From Lumnitzera littorea (lineage: Eukaryota > Streptophyta > Magnoliopsida > Myrtales > Combretaceae), in the NCBI GenBank assembly GCA_024138015.1, contig JAMXBB010000001.1, forward strand, positions 90,848,463-90,912,462: 64,000 bases of DNA, read 5' to 3'. A program made the position numbers and the translations under genes. The notes beneath the pieces are model-generated. The model did not search any database, had not been told where the DNA came from, and saw only the letters and a list, made by a program, of their open reading frames with translations. Shown piece after piece: positions 1 to 10,539 of the stretch. Each line of letters begins with the position of its first letter. The first letter of the stretch is position 1.

Positions 1-108
1 TTTAAAATTATTTAGAAAATATTTCTTTAATTTAATGTCTAGTAACTTATATTAAATTGGCTAGGCTTAATATAGATTAAATTAAGGAAATTGAAATAGG
101 GCTCGACA
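1..108 (+). mobile_element. End of a 5' LTR, Tat-like Ty3/gypsy element (truncated by window edge)
   Basis: The stretch at about 45-108 closely resembles 3235-3306 at the end of the downstream LTR: both carry the same TTAATATAG-GTTAAATTAAG core and stop being alike just after CGACA or CAACA. I therefore read it as the last part of the 5' LTR, with the rest outside the window. Seen: the shared block and its common end. Inferred: that it is the 5' LTR of the element whose 3' LTR starts at 913. No convincing primer-binding site follows it. Confidence 0.45.
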
Positions 109-912
109 AGTAGAGATCGTAAATTGTGTTAAGAGTTGTGAATATGAAACTTGTGTGATCAAGTTTATGTTGATGTAGCTCTTGAAACTTGGATTGAGAA
201 ATCAATAAATGGTGTGAAATCTTCTATTCGAAGCATTGTATGTTCGTGGAGACTAGGGAGAAGTTTAAATTCCACGTTAAATTCGGACTTGATTTTCTTT
301 ATCCCTATCTTTTTTAATTTTCACACTTATTATTATTTTATCATTATCTCAATTATACTCATTATTGCATTTAGTGCTTAATTTCGAAAAAAATTGCAAT
401 TTTTCCTCTATACTCAATTCATCCCCCGCCCCTATTATTGAGTTTAGCCTAGTGTTCTTCACTTTCAAGATGATCCTCCTTATTCTTTTTGCTTTGTTCT
501 TTCAAGACAGGCTCCCAACCCTTTTGCCCTGTCCTTTTAAGACAGGCTCTTAATCTTTTTGCCCTATCCTTTCAATCAAGCACCTATTTCTTTGCCTTGT
601 CCTTTTGAGATAAGCCCTTATTCCTTTGCCCAGTTCTTTCAAGATAAGCCTCCTTATCCTTTTACATCGTCATATCAAGACAAGCCCCTTATCTTTTGCC
701 CAATCCTTTCAAGACGAGCCCTTTATCCTCTATATCAACCTTTCAAGTCAGTATCCTTTTAACTCATCCATTTAAGATGAGATACTGCTCAACTGGCCAT
801 TCAAGTCAATAACCCTCACCTTATTAATTCAAGCTAAGATTCAATAAAAATAGATATCTCTTTTGTCTTTATAATGAAATTCTAACTAAATTTCATTACA
901 AAGAGAGGCAGT
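109..912 (+). mobile_element. Short internal region of the Tat-like element, without gag-pol
   Basis: About 800 bp lie between the two LTR copies and contain no recognisable gag or pol. The region ends in a purine-rich tract (AAAGAGAGGCAG, about 900-911) directly before the LTR start TGTAGAACC, which is the polypurine tract position. A tandem-repeat block fills the second half. This looks like a non-autonomous or internally deleted copy. The short ORFs here fall in repeats and I do not regard them as genes. Confidence 0.45.
478..830 (+). repeat. Degenerate tandem array of about 35 bp units
   Basis: Roughly ten imperfect units follow one another, each built on a TCCTTTCAAGACA-AGCCC-TTATCCTTTTGCCC pattern with a period of about 33-36 bp, decaying toward the right end. 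The array lies between the internal region and the 3' LTR. Plant Tat-lineage retrotransposons are known for hypervariable tandem repeats in this 3' untranslated position, so the repeat supports the lineage call. Confidence 0.75.
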
Positions 913-1317
913 TGTAGAACCTCATTTTTACTAGTCGTTATTTTAGAATTCTTTTCTTTTTGAATTTTTAAGCTAAGTTTAAAAAAATTGAAAAAAAAGA
1001 AAAAGTATAGAAAAAAATTGAAAAAGTAAAAAATATATGAAGTATTAAGTCGAATCAATCATTCGTTTGGGGTTGGATCATGGCAATAGTTGAATATGTA
1101 TATATGATTTAATAAATTAAGAGTTTTTAAAATTTTTAGCCCAATAAAATGGATATTTTAATTCAAATAAGACATAGGGTTTATTAAATTAAGAATATAT
1201 TGAAAATTTTTAAGCACGTATATTTCAAAGTAAATTAGGCCAAAGCTTGAAAATAATAATTAAAGTTAGCCTAGGGTTGATAATTTAAATATATTTAAGT
1301 GCTTATCATATCGAGAA

Positions 1318-1440
1318 AAGAGCAACAACTCAGTTGGTTTGCTTTGTGCATAGGGAGTCCAAGGTTACGAGTTTGAATCCTTCCTTATACGTTTGGGGGA
1401 TTTCTAATACTTATCACGTGCTTTATTTTTTTTTATTGTT
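1318..1440 (+). repeat. tRNA-derived SINE-like segment inside the LTR
   Basis: An A-box-like CAACTCAGTTGG (1326-1337) and a B-box-like GAGTTTGAATCC (about 1369-1380) are spaced as in a tRNA gene, and the block runs into a T-rich tail ending near 1440. The layout matches the head of plant tRNA-related SINEs. I cannot draw a convincing cloverleaf, so it is not a functional tRNA gene. It may be a SINE inserted in the LTR or a chance resemblance. Confidence 0.4.
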
Positions 1441-2324
1441 TTTCTTTTCAAAATCTTTAGATTTTTTTTAATAGAATCGTAATTAGATAATTCGACAAAC
1501 TAACAAATCTAGGTTGGATATTGTTATATCTTAAGAAGATTAGATTTGTTAAGTTTTATTGAGATTGAATATTCATAACAAAAGATCTAAAAGATTTAAA
1601 TTAATTGCTTATAATTAAGTAGAAATCTCCTATCATAGGAAGAATTTTTTTAAGGACCACACACTGTCATAATTTTTCCTTATGCCATTCCCATCTTCAT
1701 CAAAACCTCCCTTTCATCGAAATCAAGCAGCAATAGTAGTGGAGATTGTCACATACAAGCTCTATGCAACCCCACACTTCGATAACTCCTCACAGCCCTA
1801 CACATAGTCATACATTAAACCTATTACAGTATATAGTCATGATAATACACAACCTTTAACCAATCACCACACTTAATGACTCAACCATATAACTCAGGTC
1901 AACACATTCATGCAAACACTCCAGCCAACACTCATGCACATACTCCCACACAACACTCATATGTACACTCCCATAGAGTAGTCCAGCACGCTATCAAACC
2001 TAATTTGACATGCCGTGTATATAGCCCAATTTCATGCTACAACACATGCATGTCCATCCATGTGTAGCACATACACATACATACCGAGTCAATACATGTC
2101 TACATACAGCATTTACGTATGCAATTCCAGTTTACGCATGCCCCAAGCACAATCCTCTCCCATGTGGTTAGTAGACACGCGATCAATAACTTAACTTACA
2201 ACAACTTCATGCGATTAGCAGCACCTTAACAAACAACAATTCAACACAGCCCGTTGTAGGCTTTTGGTTTAGTTTTCTTTAATGAAGAAGTTCATACATA
2301 AATCACAATCAGGTTATACTTTTA

Positions 2325-2460
2325 TTAAAAATCACAATTTTTAGATAAAATCGCATTTTTATTTAGATAAAATTCAATTTTTTTAGATGAAATCCCATTT
2401 TTAGATGAAATCATATTTTTTAGCTAAATCACATTTTTTAGAAAAATTGCATCATTTTTG
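2325..2460 (+). repeat. Short tandem repeat within the LTR, period about 20 bp
   Basis: Six or so imperfect copies of an AGATAAAATC-CATTTTT unit follow one another (variants AGATGAAATC, AGCTAAATC). This is a local minisatellite in the LTR and has no coding meaning. Confidence 0.55.
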
Positions 2461-3306
2461 TAAAACTTGTATTTTTAAATATAGATATATATCTTTTCCA
2501 AGATTTATATCTTTAGTAAAGACATATATCTAAATTGTATATCTTAGTAGATTTGCATAAATCTTGCATTTAGGGTTTTTTTTAAAAAAAAAATTTAGCA
2601 TGTAGTGTTTTTTTTTTAAATAAAAAATCTTAATTAGAATCTTTTCAGAAAAATTTAATTAGTTAGATTTTTTAGATTCATGAAGTTAGATCTTTATAGG
2701 TTTTTTTTTTAAATAATAAATCATTAAATAACATAAATTTGGCTTAATTTTCAAATTAAAAAGAATCAATCCACTAAATCTTTTCCAAAAAAAAAATAGA
2801 ACTACATTAGTTTGATCCCGACTAATAGGTATGTAAGCACCTCTAGGGCAACTATAAAAACTTTTTTTTTTTTTGAAAATTCGTAATAAAAATGATTTTT
2901 TTTTTATTTTAATTGCATTTTTGTATATTGTTGCATATTTTGGTATCTTTAGAAAAGTTAGAAAATATAAAAGCCCATTAGTTTTTTTTGTTATTTTTTA
3001 CAAGATGACTTGAGCTTAATAAGTTGATCCCCAAATCCTGATTTTCTAGTTAAATTTTATTAAAAAGGTTAATTTTTAGAAAATTTGTAGACTAGCGGTT
3101 AAATTAGAGTTTTTACACCCGAAAGCCCTAATTTAACTTTTTACCAATTTAACTTGTTAGCAACTCCTATTTTTTTTAAAAAATATTTTCTTCTAAACAT
3201 TGTTTAAAGAAAAAAATTTTTATTTAATTTTATATCAAATAATTTATATTAAGCGGATTGGACTTAATATAGGTTAAATTAAGAAAAACAAAAATAGACT
3301 TCAACA

Positions 3307-4279
3307 CCTCTAGTTATACTTATGTGTAATATCAAGTATAAAAAAAGCTTGTTTGAAGTGTTGGTGCATCATATCCTATGTCAGAATACAAAGACTCTTG
3401 CTCAACCTTTGACTATCATTTATCCTTCCTACCATCTTGAGGCTTGGACCCACCCCATTGGTCATATGTGATATTGGCACCGTGTGTTCATCCACAAGTC
3501 TATATCAACTGATAGGCATCATCATCTACCTTTGTGTATTCGATATCTTTGTCCTCGAGCTTGGTCATGGGTTGTTTAGTTAAATGGGTAAGGTGGTATA
3601 GGATGGTTAGTCTTAGATTTCTAGCCTAGTTCATTATAGATGTAAATAGGTTGTTTTTTATTTTGGTTTGAGGTAGTAGATGGTAGGGATATGGCGCTTT
3701 TAAAAAAATGTTCATAATCATGGAACACCTAAAAAACATTAAAATCGTCTAATTACGAATATTTGGATTACTTTTGCGTTCATGAATATTATGAGTTAGG
3801 ATTTTCCTTTCCTCATCTACAACATTATTCCTTTAAACTCTAACCCATTACATTCCTCATCTAACCAAATTAGCTTGATTGCCTTCGTGAAAAACATCAA
3901 TAAGTCGAACCTTGACTAATCTTTACACAATAACTACGAGATTTGCCACAACAGTAGTCAAGTCTTGTATATGTCCATACGTAAATCTTAGTGTCAGTGA
4001 GATAATGTTCCTTCTTAGTCCTAAGGCATCACTCTAACATCACCTACTCTACCTTAAATACTTAGATTACACATTTATGCTACTAATGCATCGAATTAAA
4101 CTCAAACAAAACCACAACAGTACTTAATGTAGTTTCACAACAGCAATAATTTTCCTTGAATGATGGTTGCTACCCATAGCTTCCAACTTTAGTGGTACAA
4201 CTCAACACACACTTAAATAAAACTCAGTAGTGACTTCAACTTTAGTAACAAGCACCAACTTCACTGCACACTAACTTGA
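3307..4279. other. Gap between two Tat-like LTR regions; no gene seen
   Basis: No ORF longer than the background and no recognised protein similarity in six frames. The segment may be the upstream part (U3) of the second LTR, whose start I could not place, or host flank. It is less A/T-monotonous than its surroundings. Confidence 0.3.
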
Positions 4280-5900
4280 CTTATATAAACCCCATTAGAT
4301 GGATACAACGACCAGAGAATCATTTACTCCCTTGCACTCGAAATCTCCCTCTCGACCATCGCTCTCTCTCTCTGATTCCCTCATTCTTTGATCACCTTTA
4401 AGCTACACCACTACTCCAACCACACTCCTCGACCTAGACTCTCCAACACCACCCAAAACCAACCACCATAGCAGCCCTTAAAGCCTCTCCTAGGTAACCA
4501 TAACAGTCGACCCTTGCCCCTTTGAACCACCCATTCTGGTGGTCACCCAACTAACACGACACCACAATGGAATCCATCGTGGTTTGAAACCCAAGGCCCT
4601 ATCTCCCTCTCATACCCATTAATCCCCATTACATGCAACCCAACACTACTACTGCCCTTTACTTTGACGATTACCCATTCCTCTTCCTCTAACCTAGGCA
4701 TTAAACCTATTACCTCAATCCTAATCCAAAACTTATAAATATCCCATTTCTTGCTCACTTTGGTGGTCAATTCGAGTTGAGATGCCACTCCTATGCTTCT
4801 TTACTATTCTACCCGCAAACTAATGGAGCCGATCTAAGACTTGACTTGAATCTAACCCAAAACTAAGTAGACTCAAGTTTGTGCCCATAAGTTCGGCTTG
4901 CACACCAACTCTGCTCCAACCTTTTGATTTAGCTTTGTTTCTTTGTTATTTATTTATTCTATGTAAGTGTAAATGTAAATGTAACTCCAAAACAAAAAAA
5001 AAAAAAAAAACCAAAAAAAAAAAAGAGTGAAAAAGAAAGAACTGAAGAAAAGAAAAGAAAAGTAGAATGAATTTAATTTAATTTTTTTTAGGGATAAATT
5101 AATCATAAGGGGTAAATAGAATTAAAATAAGAATAGAAAAATAAATAAATTATTAAATTAATGGATTTTTAGCCACTTAGAAAATCGATTTTTGAAGAAA
5201 AAAAATAAGTCCACTTTTTTTTTTTTTTTCAAAATTAGGGCCTTTTTGGATTTTCCTAAAATAAAACTCTTGATTTATGACCTTTTAATTTAAAAATTTC
5301 CTTGAATAAATCAAATTAGGTTAAAAAATGTAAATTTGATATATTTTTAAAATTAAACAAAACCAACACACTAAGATTTTACAAAAAAAAAAAAAAACTA
5401 CATACATTTAATTTTGAATAGCGGATACGTAGGCACTTATAGGGTGATGGTAAAAAATGAAAAAACCTATTTTTCCATCTTTAGTTTAAATTGTTCAATT
5501 CATTAACTAATAATTGAGTTTTGCTTTATAAAGTAGGATTTTAAAAGGGGATTTTTAAGATTAAGGTTAAAATTGAAAAGTTAATAGTATCCGTTAGGGT
5601 TTAAAAATCCTAACCTTTGGATCCATTTCTCTGGTTCCTATAACTGTTTTACAAAACTGGTTTAATCAAGAAGATTAGTGGCTAAATTATAACTAATTCA
5701 CCCAGTTGGTTATAATTTAACTCATTTTCCCAACTTCAGTTGAGTAGCTACTCCAAAAACATTTTCAAAATATAAGAAAACCAGTTTTCTTTAAATCCTA
5801 GTCAAGGTTCAGTACTAAACGGATAAAGTTTAATATTGATCAATTTAAAGAAGACTAATTTATAAAAATCGAGAGAAAAAAAAAATAACCAAGCTCAACA
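4280..5900 (+). mobile_element. Second Tat-like LTR (start not located)
   Basis: A TATA-like element (CTTATATAAACCCC, about 4280-4292) is followed by a C-rich leader-like stretch (4320-4560). A GCGGATACGTAGGCACTTATAGGG motif sits at about 5421-5445, and the terminal block resembles 3060-3306 and ends in CTCAACA at 5900. The order of these blocks is the same as in the 913-3306 LTR, so it is a related, diverged LTR in the same orientation. The start is uncertain, and it could be a solo LTR or part of a tandem LTR arrangement. Confidence 0.45.
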
Positions 5901-7462
5901 GTAACTATAAACACAACTATCCTTACACAAATGTCTTCAATCATAACCTTAATTTCTAATATTAGGATTCTATGTTGTGCCTAGGAGGTCAAATCCAGGA
6001 TTTAGAAAAACATTCATAGGTCTTTCAAGATATCAAAGAAATATGTAAGGGTGTAAGGATGGTTTAAGCAAAACACAAGTTACTCACGTAAATATTACTT
6101 ACCAAATGAGCACTACATAACCTAAATCACTAAGGTTACTTATAAGTAATGACTTATAAGTATTACTTTATATTACTTATAAGTAATGTCTTAAGGTTAC
6201 TTGCCACAAATCTTGCTTAAGGGATTTAATAAAAGTAACTTAGAGTAAATAAACTCACAAGAATACAAAAGAGTATATTTAATAATGCCAAAGGATGATC
6301 CAGCTACATGACTATATAGTAAGTTTTCTTAGGGTAAAAATGGAAAGGAAATTACAAAAGTATTATAGGCAAAATATATAACCTAGAAACACACTGAAAA
6401 GATAAAAATGACAAAGTAGTGAGAGAATTTGGCAAGACAGTTGTATGAAGATAGTACTGGATGAAATCTGGCTAGGTTGGATAGTATGAAAGCAAATAGG
6501 TTGATTGTTGACATGGAAGGCTTCATGATAGGTTGATGAATGTCCCAGTGTTCTTATCCGAGCTTTTAGGGTCATGAAGGTGGCGTTATTCCAAATCATT
6601 TTGTTTAATGGCTTAGTAACTCAAAAGATAGTGAGGAGGTCAGAGTGAGATGGCAAATCATGCAAGAAAAATTATAAATGAAGGATACCTTGTTCTTGGC
6701 TAGTTGATAATCAAGAACTTTTCAAACTATGTTTTGCAAGCCTTAGAGTATCAATGTTCAATGGTTAGATTTCCATCAATTTTCCTTCCAGTTCTCTTTA
6801 AGTGTAGAAAGAATGTACTTTTGTTGGTGGGAAGGAAAAACATTCTCATCTAAATCCATTCTACCTTGTCTTTCATGCTATTCCAAATAAGGGAGAGAAA
6901 TTTTTCCCTTTAGTCCCTTTTCTCCAAACATAATATGAAGGAAAAACATTTTCTCACTAAAGGGGAAAAACAAAGTCTTTTCAAAGAAAATGACTTATGG
7001 TTTTTTGAAATGAAAGTCAATTTTCAAATAAGTCTTCACAAATTTATTAACTCTAAGTTCCAATATGATTTTCAACGTGATTAACTTATAAATTATATTT
7101 TGAACATGGATTTCTTCAAAATATTATCAAAATAAGCTAAACCATGAACATAAAAAAAAATCATCGAAATTTATTTTTTTACTTTCATATAAAAGCTTTA
7201 ATGTAATGAATTTATGGTTGTATCTAATTTATTTGAGTATAGTAGCATGATTCAAATACCTTAAAAGGTCTTTCCATTATGAAAACAACAAAAAATGTTA
7301 AAAGATATGTTGTTTTAAGGAAAATATATTTTTAAGGAACTTTTTTAGCTAAAAACTAAATTAGTGGTTCTTCTAGAAACATTACAAGCAATAGTAATTT
7401 GCAATTATAATATTATAATTTTAGTCATAAAAATATGATATATAAATTTGAAAAGAAAATGT
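5901..7462. other. Intergenic AT-rich sequence; no gene recognised
   Basis: Only short ORFs without family features. A local palindromic cluster built on ACTTATAAGTAATG occurs at about 6130-6190. Around 6820-6970 there are repeated GGAAAAACATT and CTCACTAAAGG-like motifs on both strands, as in small foldback sequences, but no clean termini or target duplication could be placed. Confidence 0.4.
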
Positions 7463-7471
7463 TAAAAGTTT
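7463..7471 (+). repeat. 9-bp target site duplication of the MULE, left copy (right copy 14449-14457)
   Basis: TAAAAGTTT at 7463-7471 is repeated exactly at 14449-14457, immediately outside the inverted ends. Confidence 0.9.
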
Positions 7472-7555
7472 GGGAAAAGGAAAAAAATGCAAAGAAAAAA
7501 AAATTACAAAAATGCTACTCTTAAGACAATATCCCAAGAATACGGTACTTAAAAT
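7472..7555 (+). repeat. MULE terminal inverted repeat, left
   Basis: About 80 bp matching the reverse complement of 14366-14448, with shared GGGAAAAGGAAAAAAA and CCCAAGAATA blocks and a few indels in A-runs. Confidence 0.8.
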
Positions 7556-8349
7556 CGTCTCATGAAGATGATTTCATCCAAAATCATTCAACTCATGCCA
7601 TTTCAGTTCATTATGAACGTGATTTTGGTTCAAACAAGCAATTTTGGTTGAAAACGCAATCAATACCCAAACACACGATTTTGGTTGAAAACAAATGTTT
7701 TTACATCTCTAATAGGTGATTTTATCTCATAATGGGGTGGTTTTATACTCTAAACCACCCCTCCTACTAATCATTACGTTACATACAACCCTTTATTCTT
7801 TAGCTCAACACAAAATCATTTTTTAAATCAATTAATATAACACGAATCAAGTTTTATCCAGTTATATGTTAGTGAAATGTTCGGTTTTGTCCTCTTTCAC
7901 TACCATACAAATATGCACTTTGAATCAATAGAGAACATTTTTGTTTTGTATCTATATGAATTGATATTGCAATACTGATTAGTGCTATAAATTTGTACCA
8001 ATCCAAAATCACCAATTTTAACCTAAATTCACATCACCCTAGACGCGCTTTCAAACATGTTAATAATTTGAAATTCTAAGGACATGAAAGCATTATGGAA
8101 AATGTAATTACACTTTCAAATAGCTACATAGTGCTTTAAAAATAAGGGGAAAAAAAAAACAAACTCGATAGTGAAACATGTAAAGTTAATGACGTTGGCA
8201 TCATCATCGTGCAAGTGGACAAACATCTTGGGGATCTACATTGGCTTAGAATTGAACCATGTAGTTCGCATCAACTAGGTGATCTATGCCCTATCCTGAC
8301 TATAAGCACTCCAAAACAATGCATACATAGGGACTAGAGTAAGGTGCAT

Positions 8350-10210
8350 CTATGTAACTCTCTCACCCATGTAGTGATGAGGATCTGTAACTAGCCTCCT
8401 CGATGGTGCAGGGAGAGTATGGACTTGACTACTAAAGGTCTTTCCCATGATGAGGGTGTGGTATGTATGATCCTCGGAGCTCTCCTTGACGAATGGTCTA
8501 CAATACTCAAATCCTAACGATCTAAGAGATACTAGTGACGAGTAACGTGGGGGAGAAGCATCATCTCGAATTTGCACACTAGCCTATTTATGCCCTTAGC
8601 CTCCTACTCGACGACGACTATGTCCCCGACGACCCCTTTCTTGTTATGGCTCATCCAGTAGGGAGTTGTCTTCGTCTTCATATACATTAGGGCCGAGTAC
8701 AAGTGGGTTGCTTAGGTAGACCTCAATAATCCTCTAGATGAGGTTATCAACCCGATGCTGCTTAGATAAAATGTCCTAATATGTCATAAGTAGTAATTTA
8801 TGTATGAAGTCTACTTGCAATTTGAACATAAAAGTTTAAGCAGCATATAACTAGAAAAATAAATGTGTAATTGAAATAGCAAGTGTATGCACCATATACA
8901 TCTAAAAGGCTCCTAACCGGCCAATATATCTATGAGTAATTTACTGGTACCAGGGGATGTAATCAAAATGTATACTAAGTGATGGCCAGACCTATGCTTT
9001 CTAGTTTTGTCAATCCTCCCAATGTACTATTCAATCTGCATGCTTTGTTGCCCAATTGATCTTAGTCCTACCCTTTAAGTCGATTTCATGTAACGCCCAT
9101 TTGGTGTTAGGGTAGGTTAGGATCTCTTGCATCTCGCCAAACTGGCGAGCTATGTGGTTAAGATAGTGCATCTTAAAGATATGAAATCATATAAGCAAGA
9201 CATTAGTTAGCCACACATCACTCCCATCTCAACAATAAGTGAGGAGTCTTGCAACATCCTCATGGTCATAAGGAATCCCAATAACTAGAAGTGATGATCA
9301 ATAATGAGGTTGAAAAAAAGTAACACTTACTAAATGAATAAGCAGCCAATTTTGCTAAATATATACCTGCTCAGGATCTTATTAATCAAATGCATCTTTG
9401 TACTGTCTAACCACATGCATAGGTAACTCAGTAACGTCAAACTCTACTCCCCACCCCATTAACTCATAAGTGGTCGACTATCGACAACTAATGTAATTCG
9501 GTAACGTAAAGGGGCGATGTGTAGGAAATGCTCCCATGCCCACACTTAAAGAATTACCAGTGGACTGCTATTCTCTCCTACTTCCATCCTAGAAGCAAGG
9601 CATAACTAGCATCGTAACTATGCCAAGCAAGCTGTTCCCCAAGCATATTACCTAGCCATAGTGAGGTCTAATAGGAGAGGGAAGAACATAAGGTGTATGA
9701 CATTGTTAAACTTATCTTAGAACATCATACCCCTGATCAATTGCATGATATGTTCTCTCGTATAATGCTATATTGTTACGTCATCTACATCAAAAGGAAA
9801 ATCTTTGAAATTGTCCTTCAATCAGGACAATTTCAATCTTGCACCCTTCATGGCACTCTCTAGTAAGCGAATTCCTAATAGGTGGTAACATAACTCGGCT
9901 TACCCATAAACACTATCATGATAGTAACTGCATCGCCATCGGCTAGGAGACCAATGAGCAAAGATATATCTTGTAAAGTAACCATCATCTCACCAATATG
10001 AGAGTGAAATGCATGCGTCTCCTCCCTCCATCGCTTAACCAGGGCAGTAATTAAGTGTCAATCCAACTGTATGAAGGGAACTTGCTGCACACCAATAAAG
10101 CTTGATTTCTCTAAATATAGGATCATGCATAGATCTATCGGGATCTCCTTGTTGTCCCAATGCCCAAATATCACCTCATGACTATGACACTTGAGCCAGT
10201 AGTTCTCTTA
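8350..10210 (-). pseudogene. Decayed plant mobile domain (PMD, MAIN/MAIL-like) ORF of the MULE
   Basis: Read on the minus strand across several frames, this stretch shows the order typical of PMD proteins. First comes an IGVQQVPFIQLD-like segment, then ALVKRWREETHAFHSHIGE (about 10050-9995) and VTLQDISLLIGLLADGDAV (about 9990-9935). A WLKDNF-KDFPFDVDDVT-like block (about 9840-9770) and an IMQLIRG / VIHLMFFPSLL block (about 9760-9660) follow, and a tail reaches about 8350. Stops and frame changes break it everywhere, so it is not translatable. PMD domains are known both in host genes and in plant transposons. Here it lies on the same strand as the transposase, just downstream and inside the same inverted repeats, so it belongs to the MULE. 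Whether it was a separate ORF or spliced to the transposase cannot be told. Confidence 0.75.
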
Positions 10211-10539
10211 TAACCAAGAAAGAAGAACTAATGTTAGAGGCATTGTACGAATTAAACATATCGTAAGTATGTTTTCAATTTTCGTTTCCTTACCTAACCA
10301 CCCCATACTAGCTCAGACCTATGGGATAGCTATAAGTGAAGTAATGACCACTATAAACTGGTCTTAGATCCATTCACCCTTACAAGTGCAAAAAGGAAAA
10401 AAAATAATAATAATAAGCTTACCATCATACTCACAAAGGAAAATCAAAATGTTAGCAAAACCACAATTTCTTAACTATATTTTCATATATATTATCAATC
10501 AATATTATCATAGTTTTTTCACTTTCACTAAGTCAAGTA

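Larger units (their letters stand above)
913..3306 (+). mobile_element. 3' LTR of a Tat-like Ty3/gypsy retrotransposon (about 2.4 kb)
   Basis: The LTR begins TGTAGAACCTCATTTTT right after a polypurine tract and ends TTCAACA at 3306, where similarity to the partial 5' LTR (1-108) stops. Around 2823-2860 it carries a GGTATGTAAGCACCTCTAGGG motif related to the GGATACGTAGGCA motif of Tat-type LTRs. The same motif and the final 250 bp recur in a second related LTR ending at 5900. Long A and T runs and many small indels suggest an old copy. Confidence 0.6.

Noticed and set aside
1318..1392. tRNA gene
   Set aside because: A- and B-box-like motifs are present, but acceptor and anticodon stems do not pair; reported as SINE-like instead.
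4543..4788. 81-residue minus-strand frame in the Tat-like LTR
   Set aside because: No domain; it is antisense to the C-rich leader-like stretch of an LTR.
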